A stretch of 64,000 nt of DNA from an uncultured Chthonomonas sp. (GTDB taxonomy: Bacteria > Armatimonadota > Chthonomonadetes > Chthonomonadales > CAJBBX01), in assembly GCA_903885605.1 (NCBI GenBank), contig CAISJD010000192.1, positions 65,063 through 129,062 of the forward strand, in the 5' to 3' direction. Shown in pieces: positions 51,567 to 59,601 of the stretch; the first letter of the stretch is position 1, and every line of letters begins with the position of its first letter. The notes below the pieces were generated by a model. It had not been told where the DNA came from. It did not search any database and saw nothing but the letters and a program-made list of their open reading frames with translations. A program made the translations under genes and the position numbers.

Positions 51567-52991
51567 CTACAGCCCGCCCAGCTTGGCCAACTCCTCGCGG
51601 CCGCGCCGGCGCTCCTCGTCGGACTGCATGATGCCGTAGGCACGGTAGACGGCGGCGAACCATGCCACGGGGCGCTTCCTGGGTAGCGGCGCCGGGGCCG
51701 TAGCGGCGGGCGCAGGTACGGGTGTGCGCGGTTTGTCGGCGGCGCGGTCCCACGCGGAGCGGATGGCAGCCTCGTCGCCAAGGCCGTCGGGGAAGGCCTG
51801 CGAACGGTCGTTGGCGTTGTAGAACCAGAGCTTGGGCGCGGTCACGGGCACGGTGGCCGGCCTGCGCCCGGGCATCTGGAAGTGGCCCGAGCGGGTATGG
51901 TCACGCACCCATCGGTACGCGTAGTCGAGGAAGGCCCGGCGCCGCTCGTCGGGCAGGTTCGCCAGCCAGGTGGCCTCGTCGGCGCCCCAGAGGAAGACCC
52001 CGCCGGCATCGCTCAGGCCGGTCATGCAGTTGTCCACCTCGTAGAGTTGCGGGATCTCCGCGCAGCGCCATCCTGCCGGGTGGATGCCGCCGGGCGCGCG
52101 GCCATACATGGTGTCAAGGTAGTCTGCGCGCAGTTCGGCGCCCAGCGGCTCGGCGGTCTCCACGGGCCGCAGCGGGAAGCCCAGGAAGTCCCAGAGGAAC
52201 GTGCCGTTGAAGATGACACCGGGGTCGGGTCGGTTCATCACGAAGTGGCCGTCGCAGAGGACCCACTTGCGCCGGGCGTGCAGGGCGGCGTAGCGGCGGG
52301 TGCGTGCGACCACGGCTGCCCAGCATCTCCAGCCCTCGTCGCGCTGCCCCACGAGCTGGACCTGGCCGAAGTGGATGGCCTCGTAGCCCGCGTCGATGTA
52401 GCGTCTCGCTCGGTAGAGGAACCAGTACTGCGTCTCGCGCCGGGTGATATCGGGCACGGAGCCACCGGGCATCCAGAGGTTGCGCATGCGGCCGTCGGGA
52501 TAGAGCATCTCCTCGTAGCGGAAGCTGCGGGCCTCGGGCTCATCGCCGAACTCGCGGAAGACCCAGGCCGGGATCGGCACATCCTCGACGCCGGCCTGCG
52601 GCGAGCCCTTCCTGGCTCGCTCAAGGGCCTCGGGCGACTTGCTTGAGTAGGCCGTCTCGAAGACGCAGGCCTGCAGGATCGCCTCGGGGTCCTGCGCATG
52701 GACCCGGGCGGCGTTCTCGTGGGCGATGCGGAAGTGGCGCTCATCGTCGGCGGGGCAGTCCCAAGCGTAGGCGGCCCGGCCCAGGAACTTGGCGCCGGTC
52801 CGGCGCACCATCCGCAGGCTATCGTCGAAGCCCGGCGCCGGCCCAGAGGAGCCCTCGGAGCAGAGCCCCAGCGTCTGCAGGGAGCGGGCCAGGTAGCGCT
52901 CGAGCACCGCCTGCGGTATGGGACCGTTGAAGGCGTAGGGCGATGCCGAACTGCAGAGCGCGAGGAGGGCGGCGGCGGCGGGCATGGTCAT
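51567..52991 (-). CDS. Unrecognised secreted protein, TIM-barrel-like
   Basis: A 474-residue protein with signal peptide (MTMPAAAALLALCSSASPYA; ATG 52991 with GGGAG upstream; the track's 53015 start is less likely). The mature part begins FNGPIPQAVLERYLARSLQTLGLC. Alternating strand/helix pattern with AKFLGRAAYAWDCP, DAGYEAIHFGQVQL and RKWVLCDGHFVMNRP suggests a TIM barrel of glycosidase type, but I do not recognise a family or clear catalytic pair. A Pro/Ala-rich linker near residue 430 precedes a short charged tail. It is directly upstream of the six-hairpin protein. Confidence 0.6.
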   Translation of the reverse strand: MTMPAAAALLALCSSASPYAFNGPIPQAVLERYLARSLQTLGLCSEGSSGPAPGFDDSLRMVRRTGAKFLGRAAYAWDCPADDERHFRIAHENAARVHAQDPEAILQACVFETAYSSKSPEALERARKGSPQAGVEDVPIPAWVFREFGDEPEARSFRYEEMLYPDGRMRNLWMPGGSVPDITRRETQYWFLYRARRYIDAGYEAIHFGQVQLVGQRDEGWRCWAAVVARTRRYAALHARRKWVLCDGHFVMNRPDPGVIFNGTFLWDFLGFPLRPVETAEPLGAELRADYLDTMYGRAPGGIHPAGWRCAEIPQLYEVDNCMTGLSDAGGVFLWGADEATWLANLPDERRRAFLDYAYRWVRDHTRSGHFQMPGRRPATVPVTAPKLWFYNANDRSQAFPDGLGDEAAIRSAWDRAADKPRTPVPAPAATAPAPLPRKRPVAWFAAVYRAYGIMQSDEERRRGREELAKLGGL

Positions 52992-53073
52992 GGCGCAGGT
53001 CTCCCGTAGCCGCACTGTCGCGGCGGTTGGCCTTCAGTGTACGCGATGGGGGCGGGCATCGGGACGCCCTCGC

Positions 53074-54489
53074 CTACCCCCGCCTGGCGCGGGCCGCCAG
53101 CACGGCGAACTCAACCGCGGCGGCCGCCGTCATGGCGATCGAGGCTACCCACATGGCCGGGCCGCGTAGCGCGACGCCCGCGGCGAGCAGGACCGCGTGG
53201 CAGGTCAGGCCCACCACCATGGCGCGGTAGACGTCGGTGGTCTTGCCGGAGGCCATGAGCAGGCCGCGCACCCAGCTTCCCAGCGCCGTCAGCAACGGCA
53301 GCGCGACGCCGAGGAGCACTGCCAGCCGCACCAGCCCGTGCAGTTCGACCGGCGCGTGGACGACCGCGCTGAGGTAGAGGCCGAGCAGCGGCGTGGCCGG
53401 CAGCGCCAGCGTCAGCGCCGTGCAGCCCCATCCCAGCCACCAGGCGAAGGCGCGCAGGACCGGCGGCGCCCCGGCCACACGGGCCTGCGAGACGGTGATC
53501 TCCTGGTACGCCATGGCCCCGCCGCGGATGACCAGCAGCGCCATGAAGGCCACGGGCCACGCCGCCAACCCCGCACGGGGATCGGGCAGGCGGGCCAGCG
53601 CGGCGGCCGTCATGGGCCCGGTGATCAGCGCCAGCATGGAGGTGGCGGCCAGGGGCAGGTGGTAGCGCCAGATGGCCCGTTGGGTGAGCGGCTGCAGGTC
53701 GGCGCGATGCAGCGTCAGCACCTCGCGCCGGACGATGGGCCGCGCAAAGAGGGTGGTCATGACGGCTTCCGACACCACGGCCGCCATGATGGCCAGCGCC
53801 GCCACCTGCACGCCCGTGAGGCGTCCCCAGAGCATCAGGCCCACAGCGGTGCCGACGGCCGCGATCAGCCGCACCACCGTGCCGTAGGTGACCCACCGCG
53901 TGTGGCCGTGGCTCACGAGGACGCCCTGATAGAAGCGTCGCCAGCCGATGGCTGCCGACCAGAAGAGCATGGATTGGAGCGCCGGGCGCGCCGCGGCCAC
54001 GATGTCGTCCGGCTGGCCCATGATGCCCCGGGCCACCAGGTCATAGAGCGGCGTGAAGGCTACCAGCGCGGTCACGGCGGTGCATCCCGCGCAGAGGATG
54101 AGCATGAACCGGCGGAGCTCGGCGAATGACTCGGCGTCGCGCGCGAGGGCCACGGCGGTTCCAAGCAGCATGATGACCGGGCTCTCGATGAGCAGCGAGA
54201 TGCCCATAGCGAGGCCCCACGCGGCGAGGTTCAGCGATGGGGCCGGCAGGCGGCCCATGACGCCCTGGAAGGCGGGCCCCTCCAGCATCATCAGCTCAAA
54301 GCTAACGGCCAGGGGGATCCAGAGGAGGAACAGGCCGCGTACCGAGGGGGCGCTTGGCCGATGGGCTTGTTGTGCGGTGATAGGAGGGGCACCTCGTGCT
54401 GACGTGGGTCCACAGCATACCGCAGTGACGGCTGCGCACGGTGCGGTATACCGGTAGGAGCCAAGCCGATGCAGCCGGCCGGGGCCCAT
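53074..54489 (-). CDS. MOP-superfamily multidrug/polysaccharide-type membrane exporter (MATE/Ank-like)
   Basis: Up to 471 residues with about 12 membrane segments; repeated halves and motifs such as NLAAWGLAMGISLLIESPVIMLLGTAVALARD and SMLFWSAAIGWRRFYQGVLVSHG suggest the MATE/Ank-like flippase group. The substrate is unknown. The first membrane helix starts near the track's residue 52; the 50 residues before look non-coding, and no ATG, GTG or TTG lies in frame between 54489 and the first helix. A GAGGTG site 8 nt before an ATC codon (54379-54381) hints at a rare start there. The ATG at 54489 is only 23 bp from the divergent GH78 start. Confidence 0.7.
   Translation of the reverse strand: MGPGRLHRLGSYRYTAPCAAVTAVCCGPTSARGAPPITAQQAHRPSAPSVRGLFLLWIPLAVSFELMMLEGPAFQGVMGRLPAPSLNLAAWGLAMGISLLIESPVIMLLGTAVALARDAESFAELRRFMLILCAGCTAVTALVAFTPLYDLVARGIMGQPDDIVAAARPALQSMLFWSAAIGWRRFYQGVLVSHGHTRWVTYGTVVRLIAAVGTAVGLMLWGRLTGVQVAALAIMAAVVSEAVMTTLFARPIVRREVLTLHRADLQPLTQRAIWRYHLPLAATSMLALITGPMTAAALARLPDPRAGLAAWPVAFMALLVIRGGAMAYQEITVSQARVAGAPPVLRAFAWWLGWGCTALTLALPATPLLGLYLSAVVHAPVELHGLVRLAVLLGVALPLLTALGSWVRGLLMASGKTTDVYRAMVVGLTCHAVLLAAGVALRGPAMWVASIAMTAAAAVEFAVLAARARRG
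54436..54452 (+). promoter_or_regulatory. Promoter-like 17-mer upstream of GH78
   Basis: GCACGGTGCGGTATACC with TATACC as possible -10 and GTGACG 16 nt before it as possible -35. The identical 17-mer occurs at 57814-57830 before the DUF349 gene. Confidence 0.5.
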
Positions 54490-54512
54490 GCCTCGGCGGC
54501 AAGGAGTGCTCG

Positions 54513-57500
54513 ATGCGCGTTCGTTGCGCCGTCCTGGCGGCGGCCCTGACCATCGTCTCGTCCCTCGCGTCCCACGCGTGCCGGGCCGCGCCGACCCTTA
54601 CGGACCTGCGCTGCGAGGCGCGGGTCAACCCGCTCGGCGTCGACGAACCGCGTCCCCGGCTCAGCTGGGTGTTTGTGTCGCCCGTGCGGGGTGAGCGGCA
54701 GACGGACTACCAGGTGCAGGCCGCCTCGGGCGCCGCGCGGCTCGCGGCGGGCGCGCCGGACCTGTGGGACAGCGGCCGCGTCCGCTCCACGCGCTCGACC
54801 TACGTGCCCTACGGCGGGCGACGGCTACCGGCCGCGGCCCGGTGCTGGTGGCGCGTGCGGGTCTGGGGCGCCGACGGCGCGGCGTCGGGCTGGAGTGCGC
54901 CGGCCAGGTGGGTGGTGGGGCTGCCCCGTCCCGAGGATTGGCGCGCCGTCTGGATCGCCGCTCGCGCCGAGGCGGACGCGCCCTCGGTGGGCCTCGGCTA
55001 CCACGCGGAGGAGGCCGCCGCCGCCGATGACGCCAAGTGGGTGCAGGTGGACCTGGGCCGCACCATGCCGATCGACGCGATCCACCTGGTCCCGCTGAAC
55101 CACGACGGCGTGGCGGGCTTCGGCTTCCCGCTGCGGTTCCGGCTGGAGGTGGACGACGACCCGGCCTTCGCATCGCCGCGAATGGTGGCTGATCACCAGG
55201 CAGAGGACTACCCCAGCCCGGGCCTGTCGCCGGTCGTGTTCCGATCCGCCGGGCTGCGCGGCAGGTACGTGCGGCTGAGCGTCGGCAAGCTCTGGAACCG
55301 GGGCTCGCGCGAGCGGCCCTTCTGCTTCGGCCTCTCCGAGCTGCAGGTCCTCTCCGGCGGGCGCAACGCGGCCCTGTCCGCCCCGGTGACGGCCAGGGAT
55401 TCGGTGGAGCAGTGGGGCTGGGGGCACGTCCAGCTCACCGACGGACGGCTGTCGGCCGGCTCCTCCGTCGGCGACCGCTATGCCGCGCCGCTGCTGCGCA
55501 AGGAGGTGACGATCGGCGCGGGCATACGCCGGGCCACCGCCTTCGTCTGCGGCCTGGGCTACTCCGAGCTCTACATCAACGGCGCCAAGGTCGGCGACAG
55601 CGTGCTCGACCCCGCCTGGACCGACTTCAACAAGCGGGTCTGCTACCGGACCTACGACGTGACGCGCGCCCTCCGCAAGGGCGCCAACGCCGTCGGCGCG
55701 CTGCTGGGCAGCGGGTGGTACCGGCCGTCCACGCCGGACCTGTTCGGGTATGAGAAGGCGTCGTGGGTCGGCCCGCCGAAGCTGCTGCTGCAGATCCGCG
55801 TGGAGCGGACCGACGGCCGCATCCAGTGGGTGACTTCGGACACGACCTGGCGCCGGGGCAAGAGCCCGATCACCTTCAACTGCGTGCGGGGCGGCGAGAC
55901 GGTCGATGCCCGCATGGCCGAGCCCCGGTGGTCGCGGCCCGGGTTCGACGACCGCGCGTGGCCCCGCGTGGTGGCGGTCCCCGCTCCCAAGGGGAGGCTC
56001 GTGCCGCAGGCGATCCCGCCGATCCGGGTGACGGAGCGCATCCGGCCGGTCCGCGTCACCGAGCCGAAGCCCGGCGTCTACGTGTTCGACCTGGGCCGCC
56101 ATATCGCCGGCTACGCGCGGCTGACGGCCAGGGGCGCTGCCGGGGCCAGGGTGGTGCTGGACTTCGACGAGAACCTGAACGCCGACGGCACGATCACCGT
56201 GAAGAGCCTCAACAGCCACACCAACGGGCGCTACCAGACCGGCGAGCTGATCCTCAGCGGCGGCCCGGCCGACGTCTTCCAGCCCCGGTTCACCTACCAC
56301 GGCTTCCGGTACGTGCAGGTCCGCGGCCTGACGCAGAAGCCCTGTCCCGGCACGCTGATCGGGCTGGCCGTCCACACCGACCTCCAGAGCGCGGGCTCCT
56401 TCGAGTGCTCCAACCCGGTCCTGAACCGGATACAGCAGGCGGTGCGGTACTCGATCCTGAACTGCCACCACAGCATCCAGACCGAGCCGGCGCGGGAGAA
56501 AGTGAACTGGACCGAGGACGCCCACAACACCGTGGAGCCCGCGATCCTGAACTTCGACTACGAGACCTTCGCCCGGAAGTGGCTCGACGACGTGCTCGAC
56601 TCGCAAGAGCCCAACGGCCACGTGCCGCCCATCAACCCCACCGCGACCTGGGGCAAGTCGCTCTCCAACGGCGCGCCGCCGGACTGGTCGGACCCCTGGT
56701 GGGCGGGCGTCGTGGTCGAGATTCCCTGGTTCCTCACCACCTACTACGGCGACACGGACGTGCTGCGGCGCTCATACGGCCCCATGAAGCGGTACGTGGA
56801 CTACCTCGCCACAACCACGAAGGAGTGGCCCTTCCTTGACTGGTGGCTGGGCGATTGGCTGGAGGTGGGCGCCGACGGCGGCCGCTCCACGCGCACGCCC
56901 ATCGTCCAGTGCTCAACGATGGCCTACTACCACTATGCCGTGCAGGTGGCCCGAGCGGCGCGCCTGCTCCAGCGGAAGGCGGACGCCGAACGGTACGAGC
57001 GCCTGGCCGAACGGATCAAGGCGGCCTACAACGCGCGCTTCCTGGATCCGGTCACCAGCCGGTATGCGCTGGACAGCCAGTCCGCCCAGGCCATGCCTCT
57101 CGCGCTGGGCCTGGCGCCGGCCGACCGGCGTGCGGCGATCCTGCAGCGCCTTGTGGAGAACGTGGGCGAGCGCAAGGGGCACATCAGCGCGGGCTTCGTG
57201 GGCTACCAGTATGTGCTGAGGGCCCTCACCGCCTACGGACGCGCCGACCTGGCATACGGCATGGCCGCGACCGAGGAGTACCCCGGTTGGGGCCACATGG
57301 TTCGCGGCGGCGGAACCACCTTGTGGGAGGCCTGGAACGGTAGCGCGTTCAACTTCACCTCGCTGGGCGCGGTCGGGGCTTGGGTGTTCGAGGCGCTGGG
57401 AGGCATCCGCCCGGACCCGGAGCAACCGGGGTACCGGCGCATCATCGTGCGCCCCAGCGCGGTCGACGGCCTCACATGGGCCCGTGCGAGCGCGCGGACA

Positions 57501-57743
57501 CCCTACGGGAAGGTGGCCGTGCAGTGGCGCAAGGCCGGCGCCGCGTTCGCGCTGAGTGTGATGATCCCGTGCGGCTCTACGGCGGAGGTCTGGGTGCCGG
57601 CGCGGTCTGCAACCGCCGTCCGGGAGTCCGGGCGGGCGACCGCAAGGGCGCCGCACGTGAGGTACCTGCGGATGGAGGCCGGCTGCGCCGTGTACGAGAC
57701 AGGCTCCGGCAGGTACCGCTTCACTACCCTCTCAGACCGCTGA
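54513..57743 (+). CDS. Secreted GH78 alpha-L-rhamnosidase with inserted F5/8-type C module
   Basis: A 1076-residue exported enzyme (AAGGAG 6 nt before ATG 54513; signal about 1-26). GH78 layout: an N-terminal beta domain (LTDLRCEARVNPLGVDEPRPRLSW), rhamnosidase N region (SELYINGAKVGDSVLDPAWTDFNKRVCYRTYDV), Bac_rhamnosid region with VYVFDLGRHIAGYARL, then the (alpha/alpha)6 barrel with EPAREKVNWTEDAHN and LTTYYGDTDVLRRSYGPMKRYVDYL, and a C-terminal beta domain. Between the first and second domain, residues about 165-295 are a discoidin/F5-8-type module (VQVDLGRTMPIDAIHLVPLN ... LRGRYVRLSV), probably for glycan binding. It removes L-rhamnose from plant- or bacterial-type polysaccharide. Confidence 0.93.
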   Translation: MRVRCAVLAAALTIVSSLASHACRAAPTLTDLRCEARVNPLGVDEPRPRLSWVFVSPVRGERQTDYQVQAASGAARLAAGAPDLWDSGRVRSTRSTYVPYGGRRLPAAARCWWRVRVWGADGAASGWSAPARWVVGLPRPEDWRAVWIAARAEADAPSVGLGYHAEEAAAADDAKWVQVDLGRTMPIDAIHLVPLNHDGVAGFGFPLRFRLEVDDDPAFASPRMVADHQAEDYPSPGLSPVVFRSAGLRGRYVRLSVGKLWNRGSRERPFCFGLSELQVLSGGRNAALSAPVTARDSVEQWGWGHVQLTDGRLSAGSSVGDRYAAPLLRKEVTIGAGIRRATAFVCGLGYSELYINGAKVGDSVLDPAWTDFNKRVCYRTYDVTRALRKGANAVGALLGSGWYRPSTPDLFGYEKASWVGPPKLLLQIRVERTDGRIQWVTSDTTWRRGKSPITFNCVRGGETVDARMAEPRWSRPGFDDRAWPRVVAVPAPKGRLVPQAIPPIRVTERIRPVRVTEPKPGVYVFDLGRHIAGYARLTARGAAGARVVLDFDENLNADGTITVKSLNSHTNGRYQTGELILSGGPADVFQPRFTYHGFRYVQVRGLTQKPCPGTLIGLAVHTDLQSAGSFECSNPVLNRIQQAVRYSILNCHHSIQTEPAREKVNWTEDAHNTVEPAILNFDYETFARKWLDDVLDSQEPNGHVPPINPTATWGKSLSNGAPPDWSDPWWAGVVVEIPWFLTTYYGDTDVLRRSYGPMKRYVDYLATTTKEWPFLDWWLGDWLEVGADGGRSTRTPIVQCSTMAYYHYAVQVARAARLLQRKADAERYERLAERIKAAYNARFLDPVTSRYALDSQSAQAMPLALGLAPADRRAAILQRLVENVGERKGHISAGFVGYQYVLRALTAYGRADLAYGMAATEEYPGWGHMVRGGGTTLWEAWNGSAFNFTSLGAVGAWVFEALGGIRPDPEQPGYRRIIVRPSAVDGLTWARASARTPYGKVAVQWRKAGAAFALSVMIPCGSTAEVWVPARSATAVRESGRATARAPHVRYLRMEAGCAVYETGSGRYRFTTLSDR

Positions 57744-57813
57744 TCGAAGGCCGGGTAAGGGGAGAGACGCCGCTTGCCGAGCCGGGGCGGCAGGATCGCG
57801 CACCGAAAGCCCG

Positions 57814-57830
57814 GCACGGTGCGGTATACC
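57814..57830 (+). promoter_or_regulatory. Promoter-like 17-mer upstream of DUF349 gene
   Basis: A second exact copy of GCACGGTGCGGTATACC, 47 nt before the ATG at 57878. TATACC could serve as -10, with a TGCGG extension. No ribosome binding site stronger than GGTAATGCC is visible, so the gene may be weakly initiated. Confidence 0.5.
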
Positions 57831-57877
57831 AGAGGGAAGCAGGTTGATGCTACCACCGGTCTTGGATAGGTAATGCC

Positions 57878-59584
57878 ATGAGCGAATGCGCCAACACCGA
57901 CATCCTTGGGCAACCCGGCCAGTACGACGACGTCGTCGGCCATGCCACTTCTGACGGACGCATTTTCAAGCAGGGCTCCGGCCCCGCGGACCCGGGCCTC
58001 GGTCGGCTCGATGAGACCGGCGCGGTCCTCCGCTTCGGGCGCGACGGCGCCGGCGAGACCGAGGTCGGCATCGTCGTCGACCTGAAGGCCTTCGGCCTGG
58101 AGGGTGACGGCGTCCGGCCCGAGTGGGGCCTCGTGAACGAGGAGGGGCATGTCGTTCTCCTCGGCGCCACGGCCGAGCAGAACAGGGCCATCGGCCGGGT
58201 TCGCGGCCCCAATGCCGCCGCCGCCCTTGCCTTCTTCATGCTCCGCTTCGAGGACCTTGTGGACGAAGTGCGTGAGCTCGAGGGTCGCGTTCACGCCGCG
58301 TCGCCCAAGCAGCCGCTCATGGCCGAGGTCCACGCCTGCACCACCTTCATGCGCCGGGCCAACGCCCTCGGCGATTTCAGCCGCCTCCTGCAGCCCCTCA
58401 AGGCCCTTGAGCATGCCGCGCACGACGAACTGAAGGCCAACGCTGCCGCCAAGGTCGAGCTCTGCGTCGAGGCCGAGGCCATCGCCGAGTCCGACGATTG
58501 GCCGCATGGACCCGACGGCCTGCGCGACATCATGGAGCGCTGGAAGCTGGTCGGCCCCGTCTCACGCGAGGACGGCGACCACCTCTGGAGCCGCCTCCAA
58601 GCCGCCCGCGATCGCTACTACGCCCGCCGGCGCGAGCATCACGACGAGTTGGAGCGGGGCCGTGAGGCCAGCCTCGAGCGCAAGACCGCCCTCTGCTCCG
58701 AGGCGGAGGCGTTGAGCCTGAGCGACGAGTGGAAAGCGGCTTGGGACAGGCTGCAGGCGATCGTCGATGAGTGGAAGCAGGCCGGTCCCGCCCCGCGTGA
58801 GCCGGAGCAGGCGCTCTGGGAGAGACTGCACGCCGCCCGCAAGACCTTCAACCATCGCCGCCAGGCCCACTTTGCCGAGCAGGACCGGGCGCGGCGAGCG
58901 AACCTCGAGGTGAAGAAGGAGCTCTGCGTCCGAGCCGAGGAGATCGCCCAGTCCACCGACTGGAAGGTCACCACCGAGGCCATGGGCGCCCTGTTGGAGG
59001 AGTGGAAGGCCGCCGGGCCCGGCCCACGGGACCAGGAAGCCGCCGTATGGGAGCGGTTCCAGGCGGCGCGGACGGGCTTCTACGAGCGCCGCAGGACCCA
59101 CTTCGCCGAGCAGGACCGCGAGCGCCGCGCACACCGCGACGCCAAGGCCGCCCTATGCGCGGAGGCCGAGGCGCTGGCCCGCGAGCCGGACTTCGGCGCG
59201 GCGCGAGAGCGCGTCCGGGAGCTTCAGGCGCAATGGAAGACCATCGGCGAGGTGCCCCGCGCCGAGTCAGACGCCCTCTGGCAGCGCTTCCGTGCGGCGA
59301 TCGACGCGGTCTTTGCCGCGGCCGACGCGGAGCGCGTCTCCCGCGTGGAGACCAACATCCGGCGCTGGGAAGAGCAGATCGAGAAGCAGGAGCAGTTCAT
59401 CGAGACCATGCGCGACGGCATCGCGCAGGATGAGTACCGGCGCGACCGGGCCCGCAACGATGAGTTCTCCGCCATCGTCACCGGCTGGATCATCGAGCGC
59501 ACGTCGAAGATCAGCGAGGCCGAGGGCCGCATCCGCGAGCTCAAGGACCGCATCAAGGACATTCGGGCCCGCCTGCGCGGCTGA
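57878..59584 (+). CDS. DUF349 coiled-coil protein with N-terminal extension
   Basis: A 568-residue soluble, highly charged protein. Residues 1-110 form a beta-rich region of unknown type (GQYDDVVGHATSDGRIFKQG ... LVNEEGHVVLLGATAEQN). About 185-480 contain four DUF349 repeats, each with a W-K-x2-G-P or WKxxGxV turn followed by LWxRFxAAxDxxYxRR (e.g. MERWKLVGPVSREDGDHLW and WKTIGEVPRAESDALW). The C-terminus (480-568) is a coiled coil. DUF349 proteins are usually bacterial, soluble and linked to nucleic-acid or ribosome-related processes, but the function is not settled. Downstream is a convergent FG-GAP gene, 17 bp away. Confidence 0.83.
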   Translation: MSECANTDILGQPGQYDDVVGHATSDGRIFKQGSGPADPGLGRLDETGAVLRFGRDGAGETEVGIVVDLKAFGLEGDGVRPEWGLVNEEGHVVLLGATAEQNRAIGRVRGPNAAAALAFFMLRFEDLVDEVRELEGRVHAASPKQPLMAEVHACTTFMRRANALGDFSRLLQPLKALEHAAHDELKANAAAKVELCVEAEAIAESDDWPHGPDGLRDIMERWKLVGPVSREDGDHLWSRLQAARDRYYARRREHHDELERGREASLERKTALCSEAEALSLSDEWKAAWDRLQAIVDEWKQAGPAPREPEQALWERLHAARKTFNHRRQAHFAEQDRARRANLEVKKELCVRAEEIAQSTDWKVTTEAMGALLEEWKAAGPGPRDQEAAVWERFQAARTGFYERRRTHFAEQDRERRAHRDAKAALCAEAEALAREPDFGAARERVRELQAQWKTIGEVPRAESDALWQRFRAAIDAVFAAADAERVSRVETNIRRWEEQIEKQEQFIETMRDGIAQDEYRRDRARNDEFSAIVTGWIIERTSKISEAEGRIRELKDRIKDIRARLRG

Positions 59585-59601
59585 CGGTCTTCGGACTGCT
59601 G

